DNA from: Arthrobacter sp. efr-133-TYG-118
GTDB taxonomy: Bacteria; Actinomycetota; Actinomycetes; Actinomycetales; Micrococcaceae
Assembly: GCF_030209755.1 (NCBI RefSeq)
Contig: NZ_JARVRH010000014.1
Span: 38,970-102,969, forward strand
Direction of reading: 5' to 3'
Length of the DNA stretch: 64,000 nucleotides
Shown: positions 1-8,801 of the stretch, piece after piece
Layout of the letters: each line of letters opens with the position of its first letter
How positions within the stretch are numbered: position 1 is the stretch's first letter
The notes under the pieces: generated by a model
Database searches by the model: none
Told to the model about the DNA's origin: nothing
Seen by the model: only the letters and a program-made list of their open reading frames with translations
Made by a program: the position numbers and the translations under genes

Positions 1-1
1 G

Positions 2-565
2 GTTAAACCATGGTTGAAGCATTCAGGGGGGGTGCTATTTGTCGGACGCGGCGCACGCCTGAAGAATCCTCAGCTGATCTCGCACAAAGGCCGATTTGTC
101 GTAGAGGACTACGCAGAAGTCCAAGGGCTCGCTCAACATGGTCTTAACTTCGGCGACGAAGTCTCGATTGGGCGTGGAACGCTCATTCGCCCGTCGAGCT
201 ATTACGGAGGAGAAATTGGCGTAGGCCTGTGGGTGGGGGATCGCTCAAGTTTCGGGGCTGGATGTTTTATCGGTTGTTCTGGAGAGATTCGAATCGGTAA
301 CGACGTTATGCTCGGTCCGGGAGTCCGTCTATTTTCCGAGAATCATATTTTTTCAGATCGAGATAGAACGATCAAGTCTCAGGGAGTTAGCCGTGAGTTC
401 CTTTCTATCGGAGATGACGTTTGGATAGGAAGCGGGGTCACGATCACCGCCGGCGTGAAAGTTGGATCCGGTGTGGTGATCGCGGCAGGCAGTGTTGTTA
501 CGCACGACCTTCCCGATAATGCTGTAGCCGCCGGCATTCCTGCCAAAGTCTTGAGGACTCGATGA
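2..565 (+). CDS. Acyltransferase, left-handed beta-helix (WbbJ/maltose acetyltransferase type), 5'-truncated by window edge
   Basis: Likely O-acetylates a sugar of the exopolysaccharide repeat unit or a precursor, using acetyl-CoA in the cytoplasm. The protein is made of hexapeptide repeats of the LbH fold (for example IGNDVMLGPGVRLFSENH and IGDDVWIGSGVTITAGVKVG) and ends with the family signature of serine/maltose acetyltransferases, AAGSVVTHDLPDNAVAAGIPAKVL. The His in SENHIF is in the position of the catalytic base. The frame is open to base 2, so the true start probably lies outside the window; a TTG at 14 is the first possible in-window start. The stop overlaps the ATG of the next gene (ATGA), indicating one operon with the glycosyltransferases. 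Family assignment is firm; the substrate is inferred from context. Confidence 0.85.
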   Translation, partial: VKPWLKHSGGVLFVGRGARLKNPQLISHKGRFVVEDYAEVQGLAQHGLNFGDEVSIGRGTLIRPSSYYGGEIGVGLWVGDRSSFGAGCFIGCSGEIRIGNDVMLGPGVRLFSENHIFSDRDRTIKSQGVSREFLSIGDDVWIGSGVTITAGVKVGSGVVIAAGSVVTHDLPDNAVAAGIPAKVLRTR

Positions 566-1704
566 CGGCCGCATATGACAGGCGGCCACGTCTGATCGCA
601 TTTATGCATTCGTCAAATGAGATGTACGGTGCAGACAAGATTGTCCTCGAAGTCCTTCGTGCGCTACCGGAATCAGACCGAAAGCGCACGGAAGTCTGGT
701 TGCCGGATGACTTGCCAGTGGGGCAAAACCGCCTCAGTTTTGAACTCGACTCTATTGGCGTGATACATGACACCCAACCGCTGGCCGTTCTCCGGCGGCG
801 CTACCTGTCGGTTTCGAAAATCGCGCCTTTAATCTCGCGTCTCTGGAAGACTTTTCTCAGGCTGAGAACCAAGCGCCCCGATGTTGTATACTGCACCACT
901 TCGGCGATGGTTTTGTGTCTAGCTCTGGCACGCTTTGCAGGAGTTAAGCACGTTGTCCTCCATATGCAAGAGATATGGTCGCCTCGTGAAGCAGCCGTGC
1001 TTGGTTTGTTTGGCCGAGCTGCCCATCGAATCTTTTGTATTTCCGGTGCGGCGTTGGACTCTCTCCCGGCTCACCTGCAGTCGCGCGCTGAACTATTGTT
1101 GAATGCCCATAGCGAACCTGGCTCAGATTTGGTCCCGATTCGATCCGACGATAGTCATTTGAGGTTCGTCGTCGCCAGCAGGTGGAACTCCTGGAAGGGG
1201 CATCGGTCGCTTCTAGATGCGTGGAATAGCGAAACCTGCCCCGGAGAACTCGTAATCTTGGGTGGGCCGCCTGCCATGGGAACTGGTGTTGATGTTCCGG
1301 GACTTATCGCTCAAGTTAGACATGGCGCCTTTGTATCCGTTGTTGGGGAAGTAGACGACATCACCCCCCATATTGATGCGGCGGACTTCCTGATTTTGCC
1401 CTCTGAGAAACCGGAACCATTTGGACTCGTCTTGCTTGAGGCCTTCGCCAGAGGACGAGCGGTTGTTGCCAGCGATGCTGGCGGTGTTCTAGACGTGGTC
1501 ACCGACGGATTCGATGGCCGACTTTATCCCATCGGACGAGCTACCGACCTAGCTGCCACGCTGATCTCATTAGACAGATCGATGGCCGCGCAGATGGGGA
1601 AGAATGCGCGGATTAGCTATGAACAAAAGTTCTCGATCGAAGCCTATAGAACACATTTTCGGGAACTCTGGACTCAGATGACGAATGAAGACAAACGGGG
1701 GTAA
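562..1704 (+). CDS. Glycosyltransferase family 4 (GT-B)
   Basis: Predicted to transfer a sugar from a nucleotide-sugar donor to the lipid-linked exopolysaccharide intermediate at the inner face of the membrane. The N-terminal half shows a GT4-like acceptor domain (MHSSNEMYGADKIVLEVL); the C-terminal half has the donor-binding signature FLILPSEKPEPFGLVLLEAF, with the E-x7-E pattern of retaining GT4 enzymes, followed by ASDAGGVLDVV. Length 380 aa is normal. The ATG overlaps the upstream stop by 4 bases and the 3' end overlaps or abuts the next gene, so the genes are probably translationally coupled. GC is lower than in the rest of the window. Confidence 0.88.
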   Translation: MTAAYDRRPRLIAFMHSSNEMYGADKIVLEVLRALPESDRKRTEVWLPDDLPVGQNRLSFELDSIGVIHDTQPLAVLRRRYLSVSKIAPLISRLWKTFLRLRTKRPDVVYCTTSAMVLCLALARFAGVKHVVLHMQEIWSPREAAVLGLFGRAAHRIFCISGAALDSLPAHLQSRAELLLNAHSEPGSDLVPIRSDDSHLRFVVASRWNSWKGHRSLLDAWNSETCPGELVILGGPPAMGTGVDVPGLIAQVRHGAFVSVVGEVDDITPHIDAADFLILPSEKPEPFGLVLLEAFARGRAVVASDAGGVLDVVTDGFDGRLYPIGRATDLAATLISLDRSMAAQMGKNARISYEQKFSIEAYRTHFRELWTQMTNEDKRG

Positions 1705-1705
1705 C

Positions 1706-2746
1706 GTGAGGACGGCAAACATCGTCTATTGGTATGGGCTTTCGGAAATGCCACGTGACGGGGGAGGCTTGCGTGCTCTGGCTTGGCATGAGGCCTTGAA
1801 CGCTCTTGGATATAAGACGACTATTCATTCCCTTCGATCTCTGGGGAGCGCTGAAGGCCGCCAAAGTCGTTTGCGAAGGTTCAAGAAGAGCTTGATTCCA
1901 ATGCCGTTACAAGGTAAATTGCCTGCTTTACCAAATGCCGATCTCAACGTAGTGACAGTCCCGTCCGTGTTTGCATCCGCTAGCAAAATGTTACCGAAGT
2001 CAAAACTGATTTTTGACTGGATGGATCTTTGGAGTGTCAACGCAAGAACGATGGGAAAGTCATCATTAGCGCTGCAGCCTGGCGGTTACGCACAGTCACT
2101 TTGGTGGCGGGCGTTAGAGTCCAGATTGCCCAGCAAAGCAGCGGGTAATGCATTTGCGGGACATCATGACTACATATCACTAACGAGATCCGGTTCAGGG
2201 GCAGCAGCCTGGCTGCCCACTCCGGTCGAATGGAAAAGGGAAATGGCTCCGCGTTTGCCCGGACCAATCCGCCGAGTCGGTTTTCTAGGAAACATGAACT
2301 ATCCGCCGAACGTAATGTCGCTAAAGAAGTTCTTGGCCGACTATTCCGCCCGGATTGACTCACTTGGCCTTGAGCTGATTGTCGCTGGATACGGATCCGA
2401 GGTCGTGAGGACCTGGGGGACCAATACGACGGTTCTTGGTTCTATAGACGACGTCGTTGAGTTCTATTCGATGGTTGATGCCGTGGTAGTACCTATTGAT
2501 CACGGGGGTGGCATAAAGGTCAAGGCGGTCGAAGCAATGGTCCACGGAGTGCCTGTCTTCGGTACTGAGCACGTCCGCAGCGGATTCGATACCTCATTCC
2601 GCGGTTATGTGGGTGATATCGACGACCTCATGTCAGGCAATAGAATAACAACCACCGCGGCGCCGCCCGGAGTCGTTCGCGAGGCGTTTAGTGAAGTTCA
2701 ATTCCAGAATGGAGTGAACGACCTGCTGGCGCGTTCTGGATTTTAA
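1706..2746 (+). CDS. Glycosyltransferase (GT-B fold, GT4/GT1-like)
   Basis: Probable second sugar transferase of the exopolysaccharide unit. The C-terminal half contains a Rossmann donor domain with GFLGNMNYPPNVMSLKKFL, then DAVVVPIDHGGGIKVKAVEAMVHGVPVFGTEHV, the G-G-x-K-x(3)-EA-x(3)-G-x-P-V pattern typical of the TuaH/Glycos_transf_1 group. The longest reading frame begins at ATG 1685 inside the previous gene, but a GTG at 1706 has a purine-rich GGGGG site 4-8 bases upstream, so I prefer 1706. Length (about 346 aa) fits. It follows the GT4 gene directly and precedes the Wzy-like gene. Confidence 0.82.
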   Translation: MRTANIVYWYGLSEMPRDGGGLRALAWHEALNALGYKTTIHSLRSLGSAEGRQSRLRRFKKSLIPMPLQGKLPALPNADLNVVTVPSVFASASKMLPKSKLIFDWMDLWSVNARTMGKSSLALQPGGYAQSLWWRALESRLPSKAAGNAFAGHHDYISLTRSGSGAAAWLPTPVEWKREMAPRLPGPIRRVGFLGNMNYPPNVMSLKKFLADYSARIDSLGLELIVAGYGSEVVRTWGTNTTVLGSIDDVVEFYSMVDAVVVPIDHGGGIKVKAVEAMVHGVPVFGTEHVRSGFDTSFRGYVGDIDDLMSGNRITTTAAPPGVVREAFSEVQFQNGVNDLLARSGF

Positions 2747-2781
2747 TCGTCGACTCGCTAAACCAGACATGCAAGAGCCGT

Positions 2782-4218
2782 TTGTCCGAATCCTCCCCTT
2801 CAAGGCTTCATGAAAGGCCCGCGTTGATGACCGTCGCCATCATAGTAGTTGCAGTTGCTGGTTTGTACATCCTTCGCACAGTCGCGGGGCCTGTCAACAC
2901 CATCATGGCTCTCGCCATGACCACCATGTGCTTCCTGCCAAAAGTTCTGTACGGTGGCACGGAAGCAGACTTGACGCGAAGCGGTATCGCCGGGTCAGAG
3001 CCTCGAATTCTGACATACACAGTTGCTATCGCCATCATTGCGATCCTCGGCGTTTTGGCGGGTCGCTGGTTGCGCGTGAACCTCTTACTTCTCCCATTTG
3101 TTGCCTTCCTTGTGATTTGTTACGGATTCGTGTGGACGCAAACCGGAGAGGTACAAGCCGGAATGGTGCACTTCTTGACCGCCGCTGCCGCCTGGGCGGC
3201 CGGTGCATATGCAGCAACCTGCGTTGATAAGGACGCGAAAACGGGGCGGACTTTCGTGTATTGGATTCTGGGAACGGTCCTGCTTCAGCTTGGAATTTCA
3301 TTTCTGCAATTCGCGGGAGTACCCCTGTTCCCGACTAACGCGGTGACTTCGGAACTTGTCGGAAGTCGCATCAATGGCTCCTTCGGCCACCCAACAACCT
3401 TGGGCAAAGTTCTCTTGCTCTTCATGATGGTCTGTTTGCCCTTTACACGCTCCGCCATCCGACAAACTCGGTTGGCGGCTTGGGCCGCGATCCTTGCAAC
3501 ATTTCCAATGTTCATCATGTCCGGAGGGCGCGCTAATTTCTTCTCCGCCGTCGTTATGATCCTTATATGGACACTTCTTCTCCCGCGTGGAAGGGCCCTC
3601 GGCAGCAAGCTGGCTATACCCTTGGTGGTTGGTATAGCGGGATTTGCCTCGGCAGGAGTCTGGGTGGCTAGATTTGAAGAGGACCCCACGGGAGATACGC
3701 GGCAGCATTTCAACGATGTGGCCATGGCACTAATTCCCGGAAACCCAGTTGCCGGAACCGGACCTAACACCTACATCACAACAGCTGGTCCTACCGATGC
3801 GCTTACTGCGCAAGGTTGGCCCGTGCACAATTCAGCCTTGCTCGCAGCCGTCGAAATCGGTATTGTCGGCGCGGCTCTGCTTTTCCTTCCCTTGGTTATT
3901 GCGTTCATTGTTGCGTGGCGCCAGCGTCGTGAGGACAGCAGCGTCGGTGATTTCGCAAGGGCGTATGTCGCCTCAACTCCCGGCATAGCGTTGGTTGCTT
4001 TGACCGGTTGGGGGATGATGAGTGACACCCTGCCACTCTGGCTATTTCTGGCCGCGTTCTGCTTTCAGCAACAGTTGTCTAGTCAATTGACACCTTCTTC
4101 AATCTGGGACGAGTCTCACCGAGCAAAAGGAATTGATACGCGGTGGGCCAACAGATCTGCGAGGCTATCGAAAAGCCGAGGCGCAGTTCGGCCGAAGGGA
4201 TATTACGTCTCTTCATAG
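2782..4218 (+). CDS. O-antigen ligase/polymerase family membrane protein (Wzy-like)
   Basis: Likely polymerises lipid-linked repeat units on the outer face of the membrane (Wzx/Wzy pathway), or ligates the glycan. Hydrophobicity shows about ten to twelve membrane segments, a longer extracellular stretch around residues 300-350, and the family-typical motif PVHNSALLAAVEIGIVG just after it (the H-N-x-x-L region of Wzy_C proteins). The 5' end is uncertain: TTG 2782 is the longest option, ATG 2827 is an in-frame alternative immediately before the first membrane helix. The C-terminal tail is basic and cytoplasmic. As the last gene of the plus-strand run and near a Wzx-like flippase and BY-kinase, a polymerase role is the best guess. 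Confidence 0.78.
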   Translation: MSESSPSRLHERPALMTVAIIVVAVAGLYILRTVAGPVNTIMALAMTTMCFLPKVLYGGTEADLTRSGIAGSEPRILTYTVAIAIIAILGVLAGRWLRVNLLLLPFVAFLVICYGFVWTQTGEVQAGMVHFLTAAAAWAAGAYAATCVDKDAKTGRTFVYWILGTVLLQLGISFLQFAGVPLFPTNAVTSELVGSRINGSFGHPTTLGKVLLLFMMVCLPFTRSAIRQTRLAAWAAILATFPMFIMSGGRANFFSAVVMILIWTLLLPRGRALGSKLAIPLVVGIAGFASAGVWVARFEEDPTGDTRQHFNDVAMALIPGNPVAGTGPNTYITTAGPTDALTAQGWPVHNSALLAAVEIGIVGAALLFLPLVIAFIVAWRQRREDSSVGDFARAYVASTPGIALVALTGWGMMSDTLPLWLFLAAFCFQQQLSSQLTPSSIWDESHRAKGIDTRWANRSARLSKSRGAVRPKGYYVSS

Positions 4219-4439
4219 AATGCAATTCAGACCGTCCTGACTTTGGCAAATTTTATTTCTTCGCCTGTCTGATGAAATCGTGCTGTTGTGAGGGTGAATT
4301 TGGATTTAGGTTTCCTACCACCCCATTTGAATTGGTGGATCGTCTGCCTTAAAACCGCAGTGCTGCCGGCCAGAAGGGCGGGCTAGGGGATGGCGTTCTC
4401 GCCGGCCTGTCCGCTGGGCCGGTTCATCAAATCTAGTAA

Positions 4440-4700
4440 CCGCAAAGACGCGGTTTTTAATGCCGAGTGCCACTGCAATCGGATCCTTGTCTAGCAGCAG
4501 ATCGTCCACTACGACCGAAGTCCTTGAATTTGGGCAGCGTCGGATCTGCATCGAATCGACGGCCGAGGCCGGCTGCCCTGGTGCGGGTTCATCGGTGCCC
4601 GGATGGATTCGCGCCGGTTCCAACGTCTCCGCGACATACCCATCGCCGGGCCGGTCGAGGTGCGCTGCTCCAAGCGGAGGTATTTCTGCTGCCGTCATGT
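4440..4700 (+). pseudogene. ISL3-family transposase, N-terminal fragment (frameshifted)
   Basis: Combining two reading frames restores the zinc-ribbon start of an ISL3-type transposase: frame from 4460 gives ICIESTAEAGCP, and the +1 frame from about 4576 continues WCGFIGARM, then RLRDIPIAGPVEVRCSKRRYF. ISL3 transposases carry such a C-x-x-C ribbon followed by a 'R(D/V)LP-x-AG-x-V' stretch and an aromatic-Cys motif. There are stops in the matching frame upstream and no terminal inverted repeat was identified. The transposase middle is missing; an SGNH hydrolase piece occupies its place, and the catalytic part resumes near 5088. It is a dead remnant. Confidence 0.6.
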
Positions 4701-4711
4701 TCTCCTCCAGT

Positions 4712-5087
4712 GGCCCGCTGAAGGTTCTGTTTGCTGGTGATTCCCTGACTGCTGGCTACTTGGCAACTACGCAGGACAATGGCTACAGCCTGCTTGTTAT
4801 GACGGAGCTACATAAGAAGGGCGCCATCGACAGGTTCGGAACGAACGACATCCAGGCAAGACCGATCGCGCAGTTTTCCCCGCTCAGTATTATGCCCTGC
4901 TGAGCAAGGTCAAGGCAGTTTCGCCAACTAGGCTTTGGTGTGCATCGGCACTTGGGGCAGTGCGGGCGGCCACACCGACGCCTACGACAACGCCATCCAA
5001 GCGAGCTGCGAAGCTCACGGCGGCAAGTACGTAGACGTCTGCGCCGAGTTCTCCATGGCTAGCAACCGTGGGCCTGCTGCCTTGAAC
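4712..5087 (+). pseudogene. SGNH/GDSL hydrolase fragment
   Basis: Remnant of a secreted or polysaccharide-modifying SGNH esterase. The block I motif is intact (PLKVLFAGDSLTAG, nucleophile Ser) at 4712-4755 in one frame; after a frameshift near 4870-4935 a second frame reads GTWGSAGGHTDAYDNAIQ and GGKYVDVCAEFS (about 4945-5060), typical of the region before block V. The block V D-x-x-H catalytic pair is lost because sequence of an ISL3 transposase begins near 5088. Exopolysaccharide clusters of actinobacteria often carry such esterases, so this may once have been a deacylase of the local locus. It cannot be functional as it stands. Confidence 0.65.
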
Positions 5088-5360
5088 ACGACCGTGGATG
5101 ACAGCGATCGTTGACCTGGACACCGGCCAGGGCCTCGGGATCGTGGACTGACGGGACAGCGAAGGCGTCGGCGAGTGGCAGTTCGCCCGGCCACTTTAAT
5201 GGCGCCTGGGCGTATAGGTCGTCGCGATCGACCCTGCCGCGGCGGTCTGCAAGGCCCTGCGGATGTGGAATCCCCGCACCGCGTTCAGAGTGGATGCGTT
5301 TCATCTGGTCAACTGGCAACGACATCCTTACCGAAGTCCGACAACGGGAGCCCTCTTGAC
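5088..5360 (+). pseudogene. ISL3-family transposase, DDE-domain fragment (stops, frameshift)
   Basis: The frame beginning at 5110 reads VDLDTGQGLGIVD, then a TGA, RDSEGVGEWQFARPL, a TAA, and VVAIDPAAAVCKALRMW followed by RVDAFHLVN. The last part (with NDILTEVRQRE) needs another frame. This is the unmistakable pattern of the ISL3 DDE domain: first catalytic Asp in VDLDTG, second in AIDPS/A, then VDAFHLVK. Three premature stops or shifts make it inactive. It follows directly after the SGNH hydrolase fragment, so transposase and hydrolase pieces are interleaved. Confidence 0.75.
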
Positions 5361-5682
5361 CGGCCCGGAGAGGTTCTGTTTCGCCTCGGTGACTGCCTAG
5401 TTTGCCACGCAGGCCAGACGACAATGGTCGACCGCCAGGCGGTGCGCCGAGGCCATATCCTCGGCGCATCGCGGCAAGCGACCGAGGGCCGGTCGTGACG
5501 GCCTGCCCGGCTCAACGCAGGCCGATGGGCCGGGCAATGCGCCTATCCCTGAGGTCCTTATGGCTAACCATGAGGACCGTCCGGCGACCTTGGAAATCGC
5601 GAAGGACGACTTGGCAATTTCTCGTTCCCGACAAGTCGAGGCGGCGGCCTGAATTTGTCTACATGACGCCTAAGTTCTCCGG
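5361..5682. other. No intact gene; degraded tail of the mosaic region
   Basis: About 320 bases between the transposase fragment and the 3' end of the pyruvyl transferase gene. Short open frames exist on both strands but none shows a recognisable fold, membrane segment or ribosome binding site. A frame ending near 5652 (…EIAKDDLAISRSRQVE…) has a plausible amino-acid mix and may be the 3' end of another lost gene, but I could not assign it. Confidence 0.4.
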
Positions 5683-6969
5683 TCACCGAGATTCGAAGAG
5701 CTCAAAGTTCTTCTGGGACAGTCTGCGGACGGTTGGTAGGTTCGACGTCACTTTCGTAATGACCGTGTGGCGGTTGGCCTCAAGGTGGACCAACAGTCGA
5801 GCTACCCGTTTACCAAACCCTTCTGTTGGCTCAACACAGTGGTCCGGTAAGTCGAACAGTCTCATCAGACCGGAGACTTTGCCCTGAGTCGCCAGGGCTA
5901 TGACGGGTCTTCCGGCCAGGAGGGCCAAAATGGAAAGATGCATTCTGCCTGTAACGACCACTTCAGAACGCTTCACGATCGACAACACTTCAGCCGGAGA
6001 AAGTAGCGTATCTATGAAGATCGCCCTCCTCGCGGCGGCACTTTCAACCCGAAGTTGCGCAATAGCGGCGATGTCGTTCACATTCGAATGACTCACGTGA
6101 GGCAACAATAAGCACTTGTATCCAAGTTCTTCCAACGCGGCGAGGAAATGTTCGTATTCAACATTCTGATCAATCGTCGCGCCGATAAGGCCGCTTATGT
6201 TGACGACAGCAAGTTTCTCCTCAGGGTTCTGCCAATTCATAATTGCTGGTGCCGGCATGTGGATTGTCAGATCATCCAAGAAAGAGAAAACCATGTCTGA
6301 AGACTGAACTATGCTTTCAATGTCGTCGTCTAACAGTCGCTTGTGCGAATCGGGATCCCTTGAAAGAATCCGTACGCCAGAGTGGCCCGCCAAGCGCGCC
6401 TGTCGCACGACCTCCTTCGGTGCCCGTCCATTCCAACTGAATCCCAGAACTCTTGCGGGAATGCCCGCATCTTGTACAGTTCTTGCAAGATTCCATTCGA
6501 CCACGGACGAATGGATTCCGTAGCCACCATCCATGATGTCTGCGCCCATGATGGAGAAACTCTCGGCGGAACGAATTGCCTGCCCAAGTTGACGGAGGTC
6601 ACGGTAGTGCGCAGGGCCCTTTGAGTAAACCAAGTTAGGTAGAACCAAGAAGGATACTCGATCAGGATCCAAGCCCTCCGGTAAGGCATACGCATCGGGC
6701 GATTTTACTACCGCAACTATATGACCCGGCACGTTCTTCACGAAGCTCTCGAACATCGCTTGATCGCCGATGTTGCCGGATCCTGGTGAGTTAAGGATTA
6801 TATGTGAATTATTCGCTGGGCATGCTCCCGCGAGCACGAGTCTGAGTACTAGCCTGTCGGCTAACGACATCAGCCGTAAAGCAAGAGGCTGGGCGGCTAC
6901 CTTTGACGCAATTGCTCGCACAATCGACTCTAGTCGTTCTTGCGCGGACGACGATGAGTTCGTTTTCAC
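5683..6969 (-). CDS. Polysaccharide pyruvyl transferase family protein (CsaB/WcaK type)
   Basis: Predicted to attach a pyruvate ketal from phosphoenolpyruvate to a sugar of the cell-surface polymer, adding negative charge. Key features are the N-terminal SPGSGNIGDQAMFESF motif (G-N-x-G-D family signature, about residues 65-80), the GADIMDGGYG stretch, and the C-terminal VVTGRMHLSILALLAGRPVIAL motif, whose R-M/L-H is conserved in the family. At 428 aa it is of normal length. The ATG overlaps the stop of the upstream Wzx-like gene by 4 bases. A basic N-terminal amphipathic region may bind the membrane surface. Confidence 0.87.
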   Translation of the reverse strand: MKTNSSSSAQERLESIVRAIASKVAAQPLALRLMSLADRLVLRLVLAGACPANNSHIILNSPGSGNIGDQAMFESFVKNVPGHIVAVVKSPDAYALPEGLDPDRVSFLVLPNLVYSKGPAHYRDLRQLGQAIRSAESFSIMGADIMDGGYGIHSSVVEWNLARTVQDAGIPARVLGFSWNGRAPKEVVRQARLAGHSGVRILSRDPDSHKRLLDDDIESIVQSSDMVFSFLDDLTIHMPAPAIMNWQNPEEKLAVVNISGLIGATIDQNVEYEHFLAALEELGYKCLLLPHVSHSNVNDIAAIAQLRVESAAARRAIFIDTLLSPAEVLSIVKRSEVVVTGRMHLSILALLAGRPVIALATQGKVSGLMRLFDLPDHCVEPTEGFGKRVARLLVHLEANRHTVITKVTSNLPTVRRLSQKNFELFESR

Positions 6970-8426
6970 TTAGACTCCCCGATTCTAATATTTGAAGTGC
7001 TCATGCTACTGACTGTCGCCAAAATCATTCCGACATCGCTTCGACTTTGTCGGAATACGAAAGGTAGGAGCAAGCCAACTGCCCAACCTATTGTGGAACT
7101 AATGATAGTAGGTAGTTGGTCAAATGCGACCGGAAGCACTAACCCGGCGCTGACAGCGGCCACACCCAAGCTTATAAATCGGAAACCACCGAAAAACAAA
7201 GGTCCCGATGGTATTCTATTCTTACTCATCCAGATTAGAGAGATCGGCCATGCCGCGACTAATCCAAGCGAATACCCGATAACAATGCCTTGAACTCCGA
7301 AGAAGGTGCCAAGGATCGTCAATAAGAGAACTATCCCTTTGGTTACCAGGTTGTATTTCAGTAGAGACCCGGTTTGACCTTTGGCAAGAAACACCCAATA
7401 GGACACAAAAGTCGCCGCCTGGAATGTCGCTCCTGCGCAAAGTATTTGGAGGAGAGGCACTGCAGACTCCCACTGGTGGCCAAGTAGGAGGCTCACGAGC
7501 GGTTTGGCGAGTACGATCAAGAAGGAAAAGCCAATGGCGGCGGCGTAGCCCAACATCAGTTGAAGTTTCGCTATGGTTCGCTCGAATTGCTCACTGTTAT
7601 TCAACCGCACAAGCGTGGTTAATGCAACATTTGTGAGAGGCCCGAAGATCTGGTTTACAGGTAAGGTCGCTATCTGGGAAGCTCTCGAATAGGCTCCAAG
7701 TGAGACCGGCCCAAAAGCGTAGCCGAGCAGGACACTCGGTGCGTTGGCGCTTACGTAGTTGATAAACTGAGCCAAACCAAGGTGTCCCCCATATCTCAGG
7801 AATCTTCCGATTCGACCGCTCCGCCCTGGCCACCCTGGGTGCCACTCACTGGTTGCCATGCGGCTTACCAATAGTAGGACAGCAGCAACTAACTGCATCA
7901 TTATTAATGCCCAGTAACCGGCACCCAGAATTGATGCAATGATGGCGACGCACAGCGCGATTGCATTCGAAGCGACGTCCGTTATCGTTAGTGTTTTGAA
8001 TCGAAGTGTACGAGTCATTTCGACCTGATACTGCGCCTGAATCCCGTTCAATAAGAAGACACTAGAAATAGCTAGAGTGATTGGGATTAGGCGGGGGTCC
8101 TGGTAGAAGGCGGCCAGCGGCTGGCTAAATAACGCAGTTAATGCTGCCAAGCCAAGTCCGAGTCCTGAGTTGATTAGGAATAGATTATTCTTTTGTTTTC
8201 TGGACAAATGTTCAGCTTGAATGCTGGCGGTGGTGATCCCAAAGTCTCGGAGAAGTTCGGCTACTCCGATTACCGCAGTCACCATGGCGACGAGGCCAAA
8301 GTCCAGAGGGGTTAGTAGTCGCCCCAAAATGACCAGGTTGAAAAGTAGAAGCACCATCTTGGCGGCCTGACCAACCAGGGTTATCAAGCCTCCGCGGGCG
8401 GCTTTTCGGGCGGTTGTTGTGGTCAT
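6966..8426 (-). CDS. Lipopolysaccharide/exopolysaccharide flippase (Wzx/MOP superfamily)
   Basis: Likely flips undecaprenyl-linked repeat units across the membrane. The 486-residue protein has the N-terminal signature of WzxC-type MOP exporters (GGLITLVGQAAKMVLLLFN, then VILGRLLTPLDFGLVAM) and about 12-14 membrane helices. Its 3' end overlaps the pyruvyl transferase start, so the two genes form a minus-strand operon that converges on the plus-strand glycosyltransferase operon. The gene is less GC-rich than housekeeping genes of the window. Confidence 0.85.
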   Translation of the reverse strand: MTTTTARKAARGGLITLVGQAAKMVLLLFNLVILGRLLTPLDFGLVAMVTAVIGVAELLRDFGITTASIQAEHLSRKQKNNLFLINSGLGLGLAALTALFSQPLAAFYQDPRLIPITLAISSVFLLNGIQAQYQVEMTRTLRFKTLTITDVASNAIALCVAIIASILGAGYWALIMMQLVAAVLLLVSRMATSEWHPGWPGRSGRIGRFLRYGGHLGLAQFINYVSANAPSVLLGYAFGPVSLGAYSRASQIATLPVNQIFGPLTNVALTTLVRLNNSEQFERTIAKLQLMLGYAAAIGFSFLIVLAKPLVSLLLGHQWESAVPLLQILCAGATFQAATFVSYWVFLAKGQTGSLLKYNLVTKGIVLLLTILGTFFGVQGIVIGYSLGLVAAWPISLIWMSKNRIPSGPLFFGGFRFISLGVAAVSAGLVLPVAFDQLPTIISSTIGWAVGLLLPFVFRQSRSDVGMILATVSSMSTSNIRIGESK

Positions 8427-8801
8427 CGGACTCTACAATCGCTTTCTCTCATCAGCCACCATGGGGCAGTCTGTGGATACGTGGTCACTCGGCCGACCTG
8501 CGGCTCCTGGTTAGTCGACAAACTGGCTAGGGCGAATCCACGTCAAGGAGGAAGCGCAGTCGTAAGGCCGACGTGGGGCTGCGCCCTACGAGTGGTTCGA
8601 AGGACGGGCTCAGCCTCATGAAATCCTTGGCGGCTATACACGGTCTCGTGCAGGACTGTAGTTTAGCCTTTTTGGTCTGCTTTGAGGCGTCAGGGTAATA
8701 GTGTTACCGGCATTCGTAGTCTATGCCTTCTCAAGGAGGCGATCGACTAGAATTTGGCATGGATAGGAAGAACGAAAATGGGGATCCAGGGGGAACTTAG
8801 C
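8427..8801. other. Divergent intergenic region of the polysaccharide locus
   Basis: About 375 bases between the flippase start (minus) and the nitroreductase-like gene (plus), so promoters for both should lie here. A small inverted repeat GGTAA-TAGTG-TTACC is visible at about 8695-8709, and AAGGAGG occurs at 8733-8739, but it lies too far from any ATG to act as a normal ribosome site for the downstream gene. No gene was recognised. Confidence 0.4.

Noticed and set aside
4315..4698. 127-codon minus-strand ORF
   Set aside because: Antisense to the transposase remnant; no recognisable domain.
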